From Spirochaetales bacterium (GTDB lineage Bacteria; Spirochaetota; Spirochaetia; DSM-27196; SKKC01), in NCBI GenBank assembly GCA_007126865.1, contig SLAN01000122.1, positions 1 through 7,215 on the forward strand: DNA of 7,215 bases, in the 5' to 3' direction. Numbering within the stretch: the stretch's first letter is position 1; each line of letters begins with the position of its first letter. The notes beneath the pieces were generated by a model. The model did not search any database and was not told where the DNA came from. It saw nothing but the letters and a program-made list of their open reading frames with translations. Positions 1 to 6,466 of the stretch are shown one piece after another. Made by a program: the position numbers and the translations under genes.

Positions 1-125
1 ACGAAAACGGTCGCAGCTGGCGCAGCCAGGACAAGCCGCACATTTTCGTCGGAGCCCCCGGACGGGGACTGTGGCGCGGGGAGTACGACGAGGAGTACGA
101 AGCACTGACCTGGCGTCGGGAGTAG
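1..125 (+). CDS. C-terminal end of a plus-strand protein, possibly an Asp-box (BNR) beta-propeller protein (partial)
   Basis: This is an open frame entering from the left edge (first complete codon at base 3) and ending at a TAG at 123-125, giving 40 residues. The residues look like real protein, rich in Trp, Gly and Tyr. They begin ENGRSW, which fits the end of an Asp-box (S-x-D-x-G-x-[TS]-W, with Glu at the Asp position). They continue with IFVGAPGRGLW and finish LTWRRE, a spacing like the last blade of BNR/sortilin/Ycf48-type propellers. It is convergent with the minus-strand phosphoribosyltransferase gene, and the gap between them holds a hairpin. That the frame is coding is fairly likely; the family assignment is a tentative inference from a short tail and needs the upstream sequence. 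Confidence 0.5.
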   Translation, partial: ENGRSWRSQDKPHIFVGAPGRGLWRGEYDEEYEALTWRRE

Positions 126-145
126 ATCGTACCGGCCTGTGGACG

Positions 146-176
146 GGCGACAGGAGTGGGTCGCCGCTCCTGTCGC
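146..176. terminator. Hairpin between convergent genes, candidate bidirectional terminator
   Basis: Bases 147-156 (gcgacaggag) and 167-176 (ctcctgtcgc) are perfect reverse complements, giving a 10-bp GC-rich stem with a 10-base loop. A second, mutually exclusive stem is possible between 146-151 (ggcgac) and 160-165 (gtcgcc). The hairpin lies 21 bases past the plus-strand stop and 36 bases past the minus-strand stop at 212, so it could serve both transcripts. No U-tract follows on either strand, so it is not a textbook intrinsic terminator. It could instead protect RNA 3' ends or act together with Rho. A weaker cccc/gggg stem (189-192 with 199-202) lies between it and the phosphoribosyltransferase stop. 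Confidence 0.5.
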
Positions 177-211
177 AGGCACGACACCCCCCTGCTGCGG
201 GGCATGAGCCG

Positions 212-829
212 TCAGCGGCGGCGCTCGCCCTCTATCACATTCAGCAAGGTTTCCTGTACAGCCGGATTCGGATAGTGTTTGCGAACCTCGTCTTCGCTTA
301 ATCCTACGAGCTCGTGGCTCATATAGTGGATCCACCCGTCGTCCTCGGGTCGGGCGACTTCGTGCCGCCGGCGGTAGTAATCAGGCTTGATCGGCTGTGT
401 ATCGGGGCGAAACGATCGCACCTTATAGTCGTGAACGGCGATACGCACATCCTCGCGCGGGATACCCTTCTCCAGAATGACTTCGACAAGGTGGTTCACC
501 GTTCGGCCGGAATCGAAGATGTCGTCAACGAGGAGCACTCGGTCACCGCTGCGCAAATGCTCGGGACTATACGTCCAACCGTCTATCATCACCCGCTCCT
601 GGGTATGAATATCGGTGTAGCTCCTCGCAACGACTGCGGCATAGAAAACCGGTCGGCGTTCATTTCGCCGCACTATCTTGAAGTACTCGCTGATCACGTT
701 CCCGAGGTATGCACCACCACGTAGACTTACATAGATCACATCGGGGACGAAATCGTCGCTGTGTATCCGAGCTGCGAGTTGAAGGGCGTTGTCCCGTATC
801 GTATCGTACTCGATGAATTCCTTCGGCAT
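212..829 (-). CDS. Phosphoribosyltransferase of the purine/xanthine-guanine type
   Basis: This is a 205-residue type I phosphoribosyltransferase, which would transfer the phosphoribosyl group of PRPP to a base, most likely a purine, in the cytoplasm. The diagnostic PRPP-binding loop VLLVDDIFDSGRT is at residues 98-110, with the two acidic residues D102-D103 and the Ser-Gly-Arg-Thr phosphate-binding turn. An early SLRGGA segment (35-40) fits the PPi-binding loop of the family. The C-terminal DGWIHYMSHE (164-173) resembles the 'W-I-x-x-P-W-E' hood region of hypoxanthine/xanthine-guanine enzymes, although the usual PWE is changed. The ATG start at 829 is preceded by AGGGA four bases upstream. 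It follows htrA by 12 bases and is probably the last gene of the operon. The fold is certain; the exact base is not, and a distinct substrate or a regulatory role is possible. Confidence 0.88.
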   Translation of the reverse strand: MPKEFIEYDTIRDNALQLAARIHSDDFVPDVIYVSLRGGAYLGNVISEYFKIVRRNERRPVFYAAVVARSYTDIHTQERVMIDGWTYSPEHLRSGDRVLLVDDIFDSGRTVNHLVEVILEKGIPREDVRIAVHDYKVRSFRPDTQPIKPDYYRRRHEVARPEDDGWIHYMSHELVGLSEDEVRKHYPNPAVQETLLNVIEGERRR

Positions 830-841
830 AGTGTCCCTGGT

Positions 842-2314
842 CTATCGTTGGATTTGCGTTTCGCGCCTCTGGTCCGCACGGAAATACACGATGTCAAGCT
901 CCTCTCCGCGCGCTTCGCCGAGTACCTGATAGAACGCCTTCGCCGTACCGACAGCGTTGTCGTTGACACTGACAATCAGATCCCCCCGACGTAAACCGGC
1001 CTGGGCAGCCGGAGTCCTGCTCTCTACTGCTTGAACGAGCATTCCGTCGGTGTCTCGAGGGAGGTTAAACGAGCTCCGAGCCTGCTCTCCGGCGACATCG
1101 ATTCGGAGGCCGGGCCACAGATGTGCCTGTGCGCTCGTAACTATCTCCTCTTCCTCCCGGCGACCTATCGTCACCGTAAGCTCGATACGCTCACCGTCCC
1201 GCAGCACAGTAAACAATGCATCTTCCCCGACGATAAGGTCTCCGACAAAGAGCGTGAGCTCCTCCGGACTCCGCACGGTTCCTCCGTTCACCTCGAGGAC
1301 GAAGTCGCCGGGCTGGATCCCGTATTGCCAGGCGGGACTGTCAGTGAACACGTTGTGCACCATCGCTCCGTGATTCAGCGGCGCACCGAGCTCCTCCCGT
1401 ACAGCTCGAGGCGTTTCGGGAATACTGACTCCCAGCCACCCGTACTCCACCTCACCGGTCTCGATGAACTGATCGATGGCACGTTTCGCGTTATTGATCG
1501 GTATCGAGAAACCGAGCCCGACGCTTCCACCGGTCTGCGTGGTAATCCAGGTATTGATTCCTACGACGTCGCCGGAAAGATTCACCAACGGTCCTCCGGA
1601 GTTACCCCGGTTAATCGCGGCATCGGTTTGTATGAAATCACTGATATTGCCGGCGGGTCCTCCCATTCGTCCGAGAGCGCTCACAATCCCCGCGGTGACC
1701 GTACTCTGAAAGCCGAACGGACTTCCAACGGCCAGGACCCAGTCTCCAACCTGCAGCTCCGAAGAGTCGCCGAGGCGCGCGATCGGAAGGTCGTCCGAGG
1801 AGTGAAATTGCAGGAGCGCAATGTCTCGCCTGCTGTCGGTTCCGACAACCTCCGCCTCATGCTCGGTGAGATCGTCGAGAGTAACCGTGATTTCGCCGGA
1901 GCCACCAAGCACATGATCGTTCGTCAGAACGTAGTAGGTATCTGCATCTCGCCGAACTATCACGCCGCTGCCGATTCCCGGTGGTTGCCTCTCCGGTGCA
2001 TCGCCTTCCGGATCACCGAAGAAGAAATCGTACCACGGTGTCCCCCCGTTCAGCTCCGCTCGATCGTCTTCGGTAACCTCGATCTGGACGACCGATGGAA
2101 TCGTCGCTGCTGCGACATCGCGAAAACTCGACTGCAACTGTTGAGGTGTTATCCTTTCACCACCATCGTCACGTGCCTCGACGCGGCCCGCGGGCTCAAC
2201 ACCGGAAGCACAACTGAACAGCAATACCGAAAGAAGAAAGCCGACGATCCCCCCGGTCATAACGAGATTGAGGAGGAAGAAACGGCGCGAGAAAAAGAGT
2301 TTACGACTTCTCAT
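842..2314 (-). CDS. htrA: HtrA/DegP-family periplasmic serine protease with two PDZ domains and a putative lipobox
   Basis: This 490-residue protein has the full DegP/DegQ layout. A basic N-terminus (MRSRKLFFSRRFF) leads into a hydrophobic segment (about 14-34) ending in LLFSC. Then comes a trypsin-like domain with His134 (TNDHVL), Asp164 (RRDIALL) and Ser239 (GNSGGPL), the complete catalytic triad. PDZ1 lies at about 290-385 (YGWLGVSI) and PDZ2 at about 400-482. The family degrades or refolds misfolded envelope proteins. Cys35 follows L-F-S, which fits a relaxed lipobox, so the protease may be lipid-anchored rather than soluble; this is an inference. The ATG at 2314 has only a weak GGGA Shine-Dalgarno and lies 13 bases after a perfect palindrome (2328-2345), so this gene may have its own control. 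It is followed after 12 bases by the phosphoribosyltransferase gene. Confidence 0.95.
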   Translation of the reverse strand: MRSRKLFFSRRFFLLNLVMTGGIVGFLLSVLLFSCASGVEPAGRVEARDDGGERITPQQLQSSFRDVAAATIPSVVQIEVTEDDRAELNGGTPWYDFFFGDPEGDAPERQPPGIGSGVIVRRDADTYYVLTNDHVLGGSGEITVTLDDLTEHEAEVVGTDSRRDIALLQFHSSDDLPIARLGDSSELQVGDWVLAVGSPFGFQSTVTAGIVSALGRMGGPAGNISDFIQTDAAINRGNSGGPLVNLSGDVVGINTWITTQTGGSVGLGFSIPINNAKRAIDQFIETGEVEYGWLGVSIPETPRAVREELGAPLNHGAMVHNVFTDSPAWQYGIQPGDFVLEVNGGTVRSPEELTLFVGDLIVGEDALFTVLRDGERIELTVTIGRREEEEIVTSAQAHLWPGLRIDVAGEQARSSFNLPRDTDGMLVQAVESRTPAAQAGLRRGDLIVSVNDNAVGTAKAFYQVLGEARGEELDIVYFRADQRRETQIQR

Positions 2315-2327
2315 AGATACATTCCCG

Positions 2328-2348
2328 ACTCTGGATTACCAGAGTATA
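2328..2348 (-). promoter_or_regulatory. Palindrome with adjoining TATACT hexamer upstream of htrA (candidate operator/promoter or leader hairpin)
   Basis: Read on the minus strand, ACTCTGG and CCAGAGT flank a four-base TAAT loop (2328-2345), a perfect 7-bp inverted repeat. Its first three bases are also the end of TATACT (2343-2348), a five-of-six match to a sigma-70 -10 box. I find no convincing -35 hexamer 16-18 bases further upstream, and no extended -10 TGn. If the hexamer is used, transcription would begin inside the repeat and leave a leader of about 20 bases, and a repressor dimer bound there would block it. Alternatively the repeat is a hairpin in the map-htrA transcript. There is no U-run after it, so a terminator is unlikely. 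Confidence 0.4.
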
Positions 2349-2387
2349 CAAACTACACTGCCCGCACAGCCATACGTCCATAATCTT

Positions 2388-3155
2388 TCAAGGACGAAGC
2401 GTAAGGACCTCGACGCGGTCCGGCAGCACGACCACGGTATGCTCGAAATGAACGGAAACCGACCCATCTGCAGTCACCACGGTCCAGTCATCATCGAGTA
2501 CCTCCACGTCGTCGTCTCCCAGGTTCACCATCGGCTCGATAGCCAGGACCATACCGGGCTTCAATCGAGGATTCGGCCCACGTCCAACGTAATTCGGTAT
2601 TTGTGGATCCTCATGCAGGCTCAGGCCCAGGCCGTGACCACAATATGGCCGCACAATACCGTAGCCGTGCTTCTTATTGTGTTCGTAGATAACGCGCGAG
2701 ATGTCTTTGACCCGATTACCGACAACAGCCGCATGAATCCCCAGCTCGAGACTCTCCTCCGCCACCCGCATGAGGGTCGATATCTCCCCGTTCACCGAGC
2801 CCGCCGTTACGGTAAGCGCCGAATCGCTGAAATACCCGTCGAGCTCTACGCCGCAATCGATACTCACGACATCGCCCTCTACAAGCGGCGTATCATCGGG
2901 GATTCCGTGAATCACTGCGTCGTTCAGGGAAAAACAGATCGATGCGGGGAAGCCTTGATATCCGAGAAACGCGGGGCGACCACCATTGGACTCGATGTGT
3001 TTGCGCGCTTCCGCGTCGATCTTACGGGGCACCGCACCGGGCTTAACGAGATCGCGACAAATGCCGAGGGTCTCCCCTAACAGTCGTCCCGACTTCCGTA
3101 TCCCTTCGACCTGGTGTTCATTCTTGAGCGTGATCTGGCTCTTCTGAAATAGCAT
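2388..3155 (-). CDS. map: Type I methionine aminopeptidase
   Basis: This 255-residue cytoplasmic metalloenzyme removes the initiator methionine from new proteins. All five metal ligands of the family are visible: Asp100, Asp111, His174, Glu207 and Glu238. His83 (VIHGIPDD) and His181 (SLHEDP) are also present. The spacing matches the E. coli enzyme as I recall it (D97, D108, H171, E204, E235), shifted by three residues throughout. The length is typical of bacterial type Ia enzymes without an N-terminal zinc-binding extension. I chose the ATG at 3155, one base after the stop of the preceding TPR gene (TAGTATG), because it has a GGAGAG ten bases upstream. A TTG at 3173 would add six residues, but it overlaps that Shine-Dalgarno and the TPR coding sequence. 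No residue expected to be essential is missing. Confidence 0.97.
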   Translation of the reverse strand: MLFQKSQITLKNEHQVEGIRKSGRLLGETLGICRDLVKPGAVPRKIDAEARKHIESNGGRPAFLGYQGFPASICFSLNDAVIHGIPDDTPLVEGDVVSIDCGVELDGYFSDSALTVTAGSVNGEISTLMRVAEESLELGIHAAVVGNRVKDISRVIYEHNKKHGYGIVRPYCGHGLGLSLHEDPQIPNYVGRGPNPRLKPGMVLAIEPMVNLGDDDVEVLDDDWTVVTADGSVSVHFEHTVVVLPDRVEVLTLRP

Positions 3156-3156
3156 A

Positions 3157-4773
3157 CTATCGGTTCTCTCCAACGAAGCGAGTCAGCATTCGTGCACGTG
3201 CGGAGCCCGGATCATACTCGACGGCCTTTGCCGCGTAATCCCGCGCTTCTGCGTGGCGACGACGAACGAGTGCGGTCTCCGCCGACCGGAGATAGATTTC
3301 CGACAGCACTTCCGATGCAATGGCTTCCCGTTCGGCTGACTCGAGAGCACGATCCCAGGCGCTCGCCGCATCACCGAATCGATCATGCAAGAACAGCAGC
3401 AGGCCCAAATTGTACTCATCGTACCACAATCTGCTTTGCTTCTGGTCAAGTATATCGATTGCATTATCTATTCGTCCGTCGGAAAAGGCCTGTATAGAGA
3501 GCGCGCTTTTGCGCCAGACCGCCCCCTTACCCGCCTCCGTGGCGAGGATAAGCGAGAGCCCTTCGCGATCACCGGACCGGACGGCCGCCGCTGCCAGGTG
3601 GCCCGCAATCGACGCCGACTCCGGATACGTGCTTAACAGTTCCCATTTCGCGCTCTTTCGTCGTTCGCTCGAATAGGCGGGATCGGTTTTCACCATAGCC
3701 AGGGCAATCCGCGCGTCTTCAGAATCTCCTTCGGCATGCGTATCGGCGAGTACGGAATAAGCGCGCTCGGTGTCACCTTTCCGGCGATACACGTTCGCCA
3801 GGTCGAGAGCAATGCGGCTCTGACCCGGAAAAGTATTATGACCCTCTCGCAACCAGCGCAGTCGTTCATCACGTTCTTCGCTCATTCGAGCCAGCCCGAG
3901 ATACGGGAGACTCGATACGTCCGGATCGGCATCGATAACATCCTTCAGCAGCAGCCGGCGGGCATCCGGCTCGCCGGCGTCGAGAGCGAGATCCGCCCTC
4001 GTCAACAGGATATGCGACGCCGTCTGATACCGCCGGGGAACATACGCAAGCCAACGTTCGGCAGCATCCCGGTGACCCTCTTCGACGAGGAACACAAACA
4101 TGGTCTCCGCAAACCGCTCGCTTTTCGGCAATCGCTCCGAAATCGCTCGCGCCGTTCTCCTATCGCCGTATCCAAGAGCGTAGAGCAACGCATTGTACCC
4201 GAACGATGGGTCGTCGGTTGCCTGCCATGCACGTTGAAGCGTATGTGCCGACGGATCGCGGACGGCAGAAACCATGAGCGCCGCCGGTGAATCTCCCTCA
4301 GGGGGCTCACCGACACCCGCTCGCAACCACGCTTCCGCCTTTACGCCGGCGTATTCACCGGCCGGCAGCTTCGCGGCCGCTTCTGCCGCAGCAGCCGGTT
4401 TCCCGGCGTTGAGCTCGGCGATCGCGAATATGGCACGAAGTCGGTCGCTATCGTTGTGTTGTGTGAACGCAACGCTCGCTGTGTCGCGGAAAAGTTGATC
4501 GACTCCACCATCGATCTCTACAATCCGTGCCAACCGCAGAAACGCCGGCCACTCGTCTGCATCGGGTCGAACACGCGCACCGACCGTCCGGATTGCATCC
4601 GCGGCATCCGCCCATCTCTCTTCGGCTACGAGTCGCTGGATTCTCGCGCGAGTGCGAGACAACTCCAGGCTTATTCGCCGCTCAATGATTGCATTGCGAA
4701 TCAGCACAGCGGTAACCGCAGAAAGCGAAACCGCAATCAGGAGCACAATGATGCCGCTCGTGCGCCGCTGCAT
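3157..4773 (-). CDS. Membrane-anchored TPR-repeat protein
   Basis: This 538-residue protein has a short basic start (MQRRTSG) and one hydrophobic segment at about 7-26 (starting GIIVLLIAV). That segment is likely an uncleaved anchor or signal peptide, leaving the rest in the periplasm. The remainder is almost entirely Ala/Leu/Arg-rich helical pairs of the TPR type. The clearest units are at about 322-345 (DLANVYRRKGDTERAYSVL), 454-478 (NLGLLLFLHDRFGDAASAW) and 494-525, ending in the classic Y-D-P-G-S turn. Earlier repeats (about 43-300) are degenerate. No enzymatic motif is seen. TPR arrays bind protein partners, so a scaffold or envelope-assembly role fits the SurA-like and HtrA neighbours, but its job is unknown. 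Its ATG shares an A with the nusB stop (TAATG), implying translational coupling. The next gene, map, begins one base after its stop. Confidence 0.85.
   Translation of the reverse strand: MQRRTSGIIVLLIAVSLSAVTAVLIRNAIIERRISLELSRTRARIQRLVAEERWADAADAIRTVGARVRPDADEWPAFLRLARIVEIDGGVDQLFRDTASVAFTQHNDSDRLRAIFAIAELNAGKPAAAAEAAAKLPAGEYAGVKAEAWLRAGVGEPPEGDSPAALMVSAVRDPSAHTLQRAWQATDDPSFGYNALLYALGYGDRRTARAISERLPKSERFAETMFVFLVEEGHRDAAERWLAYVPRRYQTASHILLTRADLALDAGEPDARRLLLKDVIDADPDVSSLPYLGLARMSEERDERLRWLREGHNTFPGQSRIALDLANVYRRKGDTERAYSVLADTHAEGDSEDARIALAMVKTDPAYSSERRKSAKWELLSTYPESASIAGHLAAAAVRSGDREGLSLILATEAGKGAVWRKSALSIQAFSDGRIDNAIDILDQKQSRLWYDEYNLGLLLFLHDRFGDAASAWDRALESAEREAIASEVLSEIYLRSAETALVRRRHAEARDYAAKAVEYDPGSARARMLTRFVGENR
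3166..3171 (-). promoter_or_regulatory. Ribosome binding site deciding the map start
   Basis: The minus strand reads GGAGAG here, ten bases before the ATG at 3155. It sits inside the last codons of the TPR gene. It supports the 255-residue form of map over a start at the TTG at 3173-3171, which overlaps the site itself and has no comparable purine-rich run at the right distance. Confidence 0.6.
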
Positions 4774-5222
4774 TACGCCCCCGCCGCGGCGTGTGTACGG
4801 CGAACCCCATCGAGCACTCCGTTAACGAACCGATACGACTCGCTCGACCCGAACTCACGCGCGAGGGTTACCGCTTCGTCGATCGTAACCGAAGTCGGGA
4901 TTGAGTCGACGTAAACCAACGAATACACACTCAAACGGAGAATCGAAAGATCCACCTTGGCTATTCGGGAAAAGTCCCAATGATAGAGCTGTCCGCGAAT
5001 GCGATCATCGATCGCGTCGAGGTTTTCTATGGTTCCTGCTACGAGCAGGCGCGCGAAGTCCAGCGCTTCCCGCGATCGGGACGCTGCTTTCGCGCTCCTG
5101 CTCTCTTCTTTCGCGGCGTCAAGCCACGCGAATTGCAGGAGCTCGTCGAGCGGAGGATGTGTATACTCATAAGCATACAGGGCCTGGAATGCAATGATTC
5201 GACCCTGTCTGCGTGCACCCAT
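4773..5222 (-). CDS. nusB: Transcription antitermination factor NusB
   Basis: This 149-residue all-helical RNA-binding protein, together with NusE (ribosomal protein S10), binds boxA RNA and promotes antitermination on rRNA operons. The family signatures are present in order: an Arg-rich start with GRIIAFQALYAYE (7-19), the W-x-x-x-R-I-x-x-V-D-x-x-I-L-R-L stretch at about 82-97, and the C-terminal I-D-E-A-V-x-L-A-R-E-F (114-124) and FVNGVLD (132-138). The length is normal. I chose the ATG at 5222 because the protein then starts at the conserved N-terminal helix. An ATG at 5279 is in frame but adds 19 Arg/Ser-rich residues overlapping the end of the upstream gene. The chosen start lies 10 bases after that gene's stop, with only a weak purine-rich site, so translation is probably coupled. 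The stop overlaps the next gene as TAATG. Confidence 0.96.
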   Translation of the reverse strand: MGARRQGRIIAFQALYAYEYTHPPLDELLQFAWLDAAKEESRSAKAASRSREALDFARLLVAGTIENLDAIDDRIRGQLYHWDFSRIAKVDLSILRLSVYSLVYVDSIPTSVTIDEAVTLAREFGSSESYRFVNGVLDGVRRTHAAAGA

Positions 5223-5232
5223 AACGCGCTTA

Positions 5233-6297
5233 CTACCAGTCGAGATTCGACTCGGTAATCTCGATCTCCGCCTCGTCACGCAATTGAGAGAGCACCGATT
5301 CGGTCGCCTCCTGAAACTCCTGCTGAAGGCGCTGATTCATGATATACTCACGGATATTCTGACGGACTGTGAGATCCTGCCCTGGGACCAACTGATCCTC
5401 CAGATCCAGAAACCGCCGATCCCGTTTGTCCGTGACTCGCACGATATGTGCGCCTACGTTGGATTCGAGCACTCCGGTAACTGCGTCCATCTCGAGCTCG
5501 AACAGCGAATCAACGAAAGCGCTACCGAGCTGTTGGCGAAGCTGTCGATCGTTCTGCGGAAGATAACCGAAGTCCGAGCTACCGAGGGCCGAATCGGACT
5601 GCGCTCGGTCGTACGCCTCACTGAACGACCGGTCACCGGCTTCGATTTCCTCCCATAGCTCGTTCAACCGCGCTACCGCTTCCCTGCGCTCGCTCTCGCC
5701 GAGCTGCCGCGTATCCACGTAAATGTGGCTGAACCGTACCATAGCCGGATTGATGAACTCGGTCACATTCTCGTTGTAGACTTCGCGAATCTCCGACTCA
5801 CTCGGTTCATCGATACTCTCGAATCGCTGTCGCTCTACTTCCTGAATGTACCGCTGCTGCAACAACTGCTTGCGAAGCTCGGTGCGATAGTCCTCGTAAG
5901 ACATGCCGAGCTGCTGTTCGACCGCAAGTCGAAACTGCTCTTCGCTGACCTGAGCTCCCAGTGACATGCGCTCTTGCGCGATCTGGCGATCCAGCTCCTC
6001 GTCGGAAACAGTGATTCCGTCCCGCTCCGCCGCCTGTTCGATCAGCTCCTCGTTTATCATAATCTCGAGGACTTCGCGGCGTTGGTCTGCGGACAGCGTT
6101 GTTCCTGCCTGTCGCTCATACAACTCGACTTGCGATCGCAAGGCCCGCTGTCCGATACTGGCCGTACGAGTCAGGCGTACACGTGCGACCGATCGGTCGA
6201 GAACCTGCGAGCCGAGCTCGCCGATCGGCAGAAATAGCAGTAACAACGCGAGCAATCCGTACTGCACAGTGGAGAAACGACGTAAGGTGTTCATCAT
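5233..6297 (-). CDS. SurA/PrsA-like periplasmic peptidyl-prolyl cis-trans isomerase (parvulin type)
   Basis: This 354-residue exported folding factor starts MMNTLRRF, followed by a hydrophobic run (about 13-25) typical of a signal peptide; no lipobox cysteine is seen. A SurA_N-like helical chaperone region spans about 35-165 and includes the typical VLEIMINEELIEQAA (76-90). One parvulin-type domain spans about 186-292, from RFSHIYV through SDFGYLP to VGAHIVRVTDK. Both parvulin histidines are retained (His191, His284), but the usual GGDLG turn is SSDFG, so isomerase activity may be weak. The C-terminal helix (about 310-345) would complete the SurA-type chaperone module. Two adjacent ATGs (6297, 6294) compete. 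The nearest Shine-Dalgarno-like GAGGA (6313-6317) is 15 bases away, which is long, so initiation may be inefficient or the leader may be structured. It is the probable first gene of the operon. Confidence 0.9.
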   Translation of the reverse strand: MMNTLRRFSTVQYGLLALLLLFLPIGELGSQVLDRSVARVRLTRTASIGQRALRSQVELYERQAGTTLSADQRREVLEIMINEELIEQAAERDGITVSDEELDRQIAQERMSLGAQVSEEQFRLAVEQQLGMSYEDYRTELRKQLLQQRYIQEVERQRFESIDEPSESEIREVYNENVTEFINPAMVRFSHIYVDTRQLGESERREAVARLNELWEEIEAGDRSFSEAYDRAQSDSALGSSDFGYLPQNDRQLRQQLGSAFVDSLFELEMDAVTGVLESNVGAHIVRVTDKRDRRFLDLEDQLVPGQDLTVRQNIREYIMNQRLQQEFQEATESVLSQLRDEAEIEITESNLDW

Positions 6298-6339
6298 CAG
6301 GAAGATAGCACATCCTCAAGGAGGTTTTCTACCGTCAGG

Positions 6340-6466
6340 AGTTTGTCGGACATATGGGCAGAATTGAATATCGGAAGGGCTTAGCGCATATTATCGCCGA
6401 GACCTATGCATTCCGATGTCGGTGTATACGTCCGATACTCAATTCCGAAGTGAAGTTCGACAAACT
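6340..6466 (-). repeat. Large imperfect inverted repeat (two-part stem) between the J-domain gene and the SurA-like gene
   Basis: Two arm pairs lie in one register, with every paired position summing to 12806. The outer arms 6340-6351 and 6455-6466 match at 11 of 12 positions. The inner arms 6361-6375 and 6431-6445 match at 14 of 15. A roughly symmetric internal loop of 9 bases on each side separates them, and the apical loop is 55 bases (6376-6430). On the minus-strand RNA, which is the transcribed strand, the one inner mismatch becomes a G-U pair. The inner helix extends to 17 bp (6359-6375 with 6431-6447) with a second G-U. The outer right arm touches the J-domain gene's stop codon. There is no T-run after it and no visible target duplication. 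It could be an mRNA processing or attenuation structure, or a MITE-like element. A GATAAT (6390-6395, minus strand) lies in the apical loop without a good -35. Confidence 0.75.

Noticed and set aside
1031..2383. A 450-codon open frame on the plus strand, antisense to htrA.
   Set aside because: It lies opposite a fully conserved HtrA gene, its product is Arg/Thr/Ser-rich with no recognisable motif, and long antisense frames are common opposite GC-rich genes. Treated as a shadow.
2268..3080. A 270-codon plus-strand frame opposite map and the htrA leader.
   Set aside because: The product is low-quality sequence with no domain, and the opposite strand encodes a methionine aminopeptidase with all metal ligands intact.
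3156..3173. A TTG start giving map six extra residues.
   Set aside because: The TTG overlaps the GGAGAG that serves the ATG at 3155, and the shorter form aligns with the normal family N-terminus.
3736..4290. A 184-codon plus-strand frame opposite the TPR gene.
   Set aside because: No motif is visible and no convincing start context, and the minus-strand TPR reading frame explains the sequence.
5223..5279. An in-frame upstream extension of NusB (19 more residues).
   Set aside because: It would overlap the end of the SurA-like gene by 47 bases and adds a basic, non-conserved stretch before the well-conserved NusB start.
6129..6142. A 14-bp perfect palindrome, cttgcgatcgcaag.
   Set aside because: It lies inside the conserved coding region of the SurA-like gene and contains GCGATCGC; a chance result of codon use is the simpler explanation, and I see no second copy.
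6376..6430. A promoter within the apical loop of the inverted repeat (GATAAT at 6390-6395 on the minus strand).
   Set aside because: No -35-like hexamer is found at 16-19 bases, so I do not call a promoter there.
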